A DNA stretch of 64,000 bases, from contig NZ_JAFBGL010000004.1 in assembly GCF_016811075.1 (NCBI RefSeq), forward strand, positions 186,001 to 250,000. The letters run 5' to 3'. Positions 61,228 to 64,000 of the stretch are shown piece after piece. How positions within the stretch are numbered: the first letter of the stretch is position 1; each line of letters begins with the position of its first letter. Source of the stretch: Oceaniferula flava (GTDB lineage Bacteria; Verrucomicrobiota; Verrucomicrobiia; Verrucomicrobiales; Akkermansiaceae). A program made the translations under genes and the position numbers. Under the pieces are notes generated by a model, which saw nothing but the letters and a program-made list of their open reading frames with translations, did not search any database and was not told the origin of the DNA.

Positions 61228-62109
61228 ATGATCCACCCCGGCCATGAACCTTCCGGTTTTTCCCCTTCCCCATCTGGACTTCCGGTGGGCGCCAAGGTGG
61301 CGGTGGCATTGGAATCGTCGTTTCTCGGGTTTTTCGCCCACGCCGGCTTTATCAACTCGCTGCTAGACTCGGGGATTCGTCCAGCCAAGGTCTCCGGCTC
61401 ATCGTCCGGAGCGCTGGTGGCAGCGGCCTATGCCTGCGGTTTGGAAAACGAGCGACTGAAAGAGTTCGTGCTCGATCGGAAACTGCAGCGGGCCTTCCGC
61501 GAATGGGGCACGCCGCTGCGCTGCGCCGCCGTCTTTGCCGCCTACTGCGGTCACGGCATCATCGGGGGCAAACGCGCGGTCAAACACCTGCGCCGCAGCC
61601 TGCCGGTGGACAGGATCGAGAACACCCCCAATGCCGAACTCGCGATTGGGGTGACCAATGTCAGCCGCCGCGAGCGTCAGCTGATTCGCCAGGGAGATCT
61701 GGCAGCATTCATCGTCGCCTCCTGCGCCGCCGCCCCGGTGATCAGCTCGCAGAAAATCGACGGCGAGTTCTATCTCGACGGCGGGTTCACCGATGGCGCC
61801 CCTTTCGAGCAGTGGATCGATGACGACCAGATCGATACCATCATCCTGCACCGCATCGTCAAAGACTCGGCGATGGACCGCCGATGGAACCGGGCCACCA
61901 ACATCATTTCCTGCTGGCACACCATGCATCATCTGGTCACCGAGGAACTCACCGATACCCGGCTGAAGCGGGCGGAGGCGGCAGGCAAGAAGGTGATCGT
62001 TCACGAAACCAAGACCCGCGCCGCCGGACTCATCGTTTCCAAACAACACTCGATCACGAACTACCAGACCGCCTACGACACCTGGAAAAACTCCCCCTCA
62101 CTACGATAA
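61228..62109 (+). CDS. Patatin-like phospholipase
   Basis: 293 residues. The nucleophile elbow is VSGSSSGALVAAAY (Ser59 by this start) and the catalytic Asp is in FYLDGGFTDGAPF. The oxyanion glycine box is altered (VAVALESSFLGFFAHAG), which is unusual for patatins. It may hydrolyse a lipid ester of the cluster product or host lipid. An upstream ATG at 61192 would add 12 residues. It is divergent from the PlsC gene and leads a short rightward operon with the FabZ-like and HAD genes. Confidence 0.82.
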   Translation: MIHPGHEPSGFSPSPSGLPVGAKVAVALESSFLGFFAHAGFINSLLDSGIRPAKVSGSSSGALVAAAYACGLENERLKEFVLDRKLQRAFREWGTPLRCAAVFAAYCGHGIIGGKRAVKHLRRSLPVDRIENTPNAELAIGVTNVSRRERQLIRQGDLAAFIVASCAAAPVISSQKIDGEFYLDGGFTDGAPFEQWIDDDQIDTIILHRIVKDSAMDRRWNRATNIISCWHTMHHLVTEELTDTRLKRAEAAGKKVIVHETKTRAAGLIVSKQHSITNYQTAYDTWKNSPSLR

Positions 62110-62123
62110 ACTCACCTCCCACC

Positions 62124-62549
62124 ATGCCACACGATCAAGAACTCAAACTGCTGCCACACGGACCATCGTTTCGCTTCATCCACTCCGTCACCGATCTCGA
62201 CCCCGGTGTCAGCGCCGTGGGAACTTACGACATCTCCGGCGATGAAGCATTTCTCGAAGGTCACTTTCCGAACCATCCGATGTGGCCCGGTGTCATCATG
62301 ATCGAGGCCATCGCCCAGCTCGGTGGCGTGGCAGCCCAATCGGATCCCGATCAGGAACGGCTCAACGACATGCGCCTGACCTCGGTGAAAAATGCCAAGA
62401 TTCTCGGCACCGCAACGCCGGGCGCCACGCTGGAGATCGAAGTAAAAGTCGAAGGTCGCCTGGGCAATTTGATTCAAATCTCCGGCAGCGTCAGCGTGCA
62501 AGACGGAGAGAAAATCGCCAGCAGCATCGTCATGCTCAGCGGTTCTTAA
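62124..62549 (+). CDS. FabZ-like 3-hydroxyacyl-ACP dehydratase
   Basis: 141 residues, hotdog fold. The signature EGHFPNHPMWPGVIMIEAIAQLGG contains the catalytic His and a conserved Pro-Gly; the catalytic Glu is in MIEAIAQ. The first 15 residues lack the extended helix of housekeeping FabZ. A cluster-specific dehydratase that makes polyene double bonds is likely. The start at 62124 (MPHDQELKLLP) follows the patatin stop by 14 bases. Confidence 0.88.
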   Translation: MPHDQELKLLPHGPSFRFIHSVTDLDPGVSAVGTYDISGDEAFLEGHFPNHPMWPGVIMIEAIAQLGGVAAQSDPDQERLNDMRLTSVKNAKILGTATPGATLEIEVKVEGRLGNLIQISGSVSVQDGEKIASSIVMLSGS

Positions 62550-62595
62550 CGCCCCCCTTTTTCACCCTCCTCCCAACAACACGACCCATCACACC

Positions 62596-63264
62596 ATGCG
62601 TGCTCACGACCTCATTATTTTCGACTGCGACGGCGTGCTCGTCGACAGCGAGCGTATCACCTGCACCGTCTTGGCCACCATGCTCAACGAGCTGGGGCTG
62701 GCCGCGACCATGGAGACCGCCTACGAGGAATTTGTCGGCAATTCACTGACTCGCTGCATCGATATCATCGAAGCGAAGTTAGGAACGCCCATCCCAGAAA
62801 ATTTTGTCGCCGACTTCAAACGACGCACCGGCGAGGCACTGAGCGAATCGCTGAGCGCGGTCGACGGGATCAAGGAGGCGCTGGCGGCAATCGATCTCCC
62901 GACCTGCGTCGCATCCAGCGGCGACCACGACAAAATGAAGATCACTCTCGGAGTCACCGGACTCTACTCGCACTTTGAGGGTCGCATTTTCAGTGTCACC
63001 GAGGTGGCACGCAGCAAGCCTCACCCCGATGTCTACCTCTACGCTGCCAGCAAGATGCAAACCGCTCCCGAGCGATGCATCGTGGTCGAGGACACCGCCA
63101 TTGGAGTGACCGCCGCCGTGGCTGCCGGCATGACTGTGCTGGGTTACGCCAAGCTATCCGATCCACAGCAGCTGGCCGACGCCGGTGCCATCCCCTTTGA
63201 CGACATGCACCAGCTGCCCGCACGCATTCAAGCAATCGGATCCGGGCAGTATTCGCGCAGCTGA
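62596..63264 (+). CDS. HAD family phosphatase (beta-phosphoglucomutase-like)
   Basis: 222 residues. Motif I is IIFDCDGVLVDSE with the nucleophile Asp, motif II is TCVASSG, motif III is RSKPHPDVYLYAA with the Lys, and motif IV is CIVVEDTAIGVTAA. It has the alpha-helical C1 cap. It acts on a small phosphorylated sugar or alcohol; the exact one cannot be told. The 3' end overlaps the convergent phospholipase D-like gene by 37 bases. Confidence 0.88.
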   Translation: MRAHDLIIFDCDGVLVDSERITCTVLATMLNELGLAATMETAYEEFVGNSLTRCIDIIEAKLGTPIPENFVADFKRRTGEALSESLSAVDGIKEALAAIDLPTCVASSGDHDKMKITLGVTGLYSHFEGRIFSVTEVARSKPHPDVYLYAASKMQTAPERCIVVEDTAIGVTAAVAAGMTVLGYAKLSDPQQLADAGAIPFDDMHQLPARIQAIGSGQYSRS

Positions 63265-63749
63265 CACTGCTGGCAGAGGTCGCCGAGGTAGAGGGTGTCG
63301 ATCCATTCTAACAACTCATCCAAGTGCGCCTTTTCGTCGGTGAGAAACCCGGCTTCGAAATTGCGCCGTTTGGGGTTCTTCGCGCCCATGCCCGCGCCGG
63401 TTAGATTGGCCGATCCGATGAAGGCCGTCGTGCCGTCCACCACGATCGCCTTGGTGTGAATCCGTGGGCAGAGAATGCGCTCGAACAGGTCGCTATCGAT
63501 CAGCGCCGGGTATTGATCGAAGTCCTTGCGGAAACGAGGTCCCGGCTCCTTGGCGTGAAACAATCGCACCGCGATGCCCTGCTGCACCAGATCGGACATC
63601 ACCTCAAGAAACGGCACAAACCTCCGCCCCTTGGCCACATGCATGTCCTTCAAGTCCGCGGTGACAATCCACACATACTTGCGGGCCTCGGGGATGAGTT
63701 CCACGATCACCCGCTGGTGGATGGCTTCGTTGAGAACGAGTTCGGTCAT
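63228..63749 (-). CDS. Single-HKD phospholipase D-like protein with a cysteine tail
   Basis: 173 residues. One HKD motif is present: RIHTKAIVVDGTTAFIGSANLTGAG. One motif per chain implies a dimer, as in Nuc-type endonucleases and some phospholipases D. There is no signal peptide, which favours a cytoplasmic nuclease or lipid enzyme. The C terminus has a cysteine group, CQQCQLREYCPD, that could bind a metal. The start at 63749 overlaps the stop of the truncated ligase gene by 4 bases, so the two are co-translated. Confidence 0.82.
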   Translation of the reverse strand: MTELVLNEAIHQRVIVELIPEARKYVWIVTADLKDMHVAKGRRFVPFLEVMSDLVQQGIAVRLFHAKEPGPRFRKDFDQYPALIDSDLFERILCPRIHTKAIVVDGTTAFIGSANLTGAGMGAKNPKRRNFEAGFLTDEKAHLDELLEWIDTLYLGDLCQQCQLREYCPDPIA

Positions 63750-64000
63750 GGCTGTGTGGAGTCCAGAACTTCCCAGTGGCGCGGCACCTCCCAGCTGTCG
63801 AGCTGCTCGGAGGCATGTTGCTTGAGCTGTTTCAAATCGCACCCGGGCGCCAAACGGACGGCAATTTTGACCTCCTCGAAGCGTTCAAAATCTCTGCTTC
63901 TGACGCTGGAGACCTTGGCTTCGAGAACACCTGTTAGGCTCATGCAGGCACGGGCAATTTTAGCCGGGCTGACTTTTCTGCCCGCCACATTGATCGCCTC
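63746..64000 (-). CDS. AMP-dependent ligase, C-terminal part (runs off window)
   Basis: Only the last 84 residues are in the window. They begin EAINVAGRKVSPAKIARACM, the hinge and A8-type motif of ANL enzymes (INxxGxKVxPxEIE), followed by SLTGVLEAKVSSVRSRD and the small C-terminal domain. The chain ends without the usual terminal catalytic lysine motif, so activity may be partial or altered. The rest of the gene lies beyond base 64000. It would be the second AMP ligase of the pigment-like cluster. Confidence 0.8.
   Translation of the reverse strand, partial: EAINVAGRKVSPAKIARACMSLTGVLEAKVSSVRSRDFERFEEVKIAVRLAPGCDLKQLKQHASEQLDSWEVPRHWEVLDSTQP

Noticed and set aside
1-64000. CRISPR arrays, rRNA and tRNA genes
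   Set aside because: No regularly spaced repeats of 25-40 bases and no recognisable tRNA or rRNA sequence were seen on either strand by eye; a covariance-model scan would be needed to exclude small RNAs.

Overview
This window looks like chromosomal DNA of a Verrucomicrobiota bacterium (PVC superphylum, probably an aerobic, polysaccharide-degrading aquatic member). The evidence is two PEP-CTERM proteins, two exported sulfatases, a multihaem cytochrome with a PA14-like insert next to a DUF7133-type propeller protein, SHD1-domain proteins, a GntR/LacI hybrid regulator and moderately high GC (roughly 57-60% by eye). No rRNA, tRNA or CRISPR array was seen. No function was assigned by database search; all calls rest on reading the proteins and motifs.

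Layout. 0-4.8 kb: Gfo/Idh/MocA oxidoreductase, CPA1 Na+/H+ antiporter with a small overlapping gene, an exported coiled-coil protein and DNA polymerase IV. 4.8-9.35 kb: an accessory block with a RAYT/Y1 transposase, an AT-rich ankyrin protein, a small lipoprotein, a duplicated 5' end of dinB, an isolated flavoprotein and several families of short REP-like repeats. 9.35-17.4 kb: a long leftward run with a propeller dehydrogenase-like protein, pentahaem cytochrome, sulfatase, L-serine dehydratase and exported zinc peptidase. 17.6-24.9 kb: a rightward run with an M29 aminopeptidase, PDZ/HEAT protein, M24 aminopeptidase and a GH95-like glycosidase. 25-33.3 kb: two PEP-CTERM proteins around a GntR/LacI regulator, then a leftward operon of GH36-like galactosidase, SGNH acetylesterase and sulfatase.

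33.5-42.7 kb is an iron/flavin region. It has a ferritin operon with a Fur-box-like palindrome in front, and a leftward series of FMN alpha-hydroxyacid oxidase, TonB-dependent siderophore receptor, PepSY membrane protein, DUF2271 protein (candidate flavinylation site), two DUF4198 paralogues and ApbE flavin transferase. Together these suggest siderophore uptake coupled to flavin-based iron reduction in the envelope. 42.8-45.4 kb holds two SHD1 proteins; one is a tandem double retropepsin.

46.6-64 kb, after an aldo/keto reductase and a TerC protein, is a large cluster resembling aryl-polyene/flexirubin pigment loci. It has two AMP ligases, two halogenase-like flavoproteins, a LolA-like carrier, an MMPL exporter, two lipid acyltransferases, a polysaccharide deacetylase, a methyltransferase, a GT2, a FabZ-like dehydratase, a patatin, a HAD phosphatase and a phospholipase D-like protein, with a PagL-like protein, a rhomboid protease and AlkB interleaved. 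The ketosynthases and carrier proteins expected for such a pathway are not in the window; the last gene runs off the right edge.

Most interesting for follow-up: the RAYT block and its repeats (a 36-bp hairpin repeat placed within 3 nt of two stop codons, and a REPIN-like doublet at 52.8 kb), the flavin/iron cluster with its variant DGVSGPT motif, the fused double retropepsin, the pigment-like cluster with convergent gene overlaps, and an over-represented word TGTTAG/CTAACA across the window.
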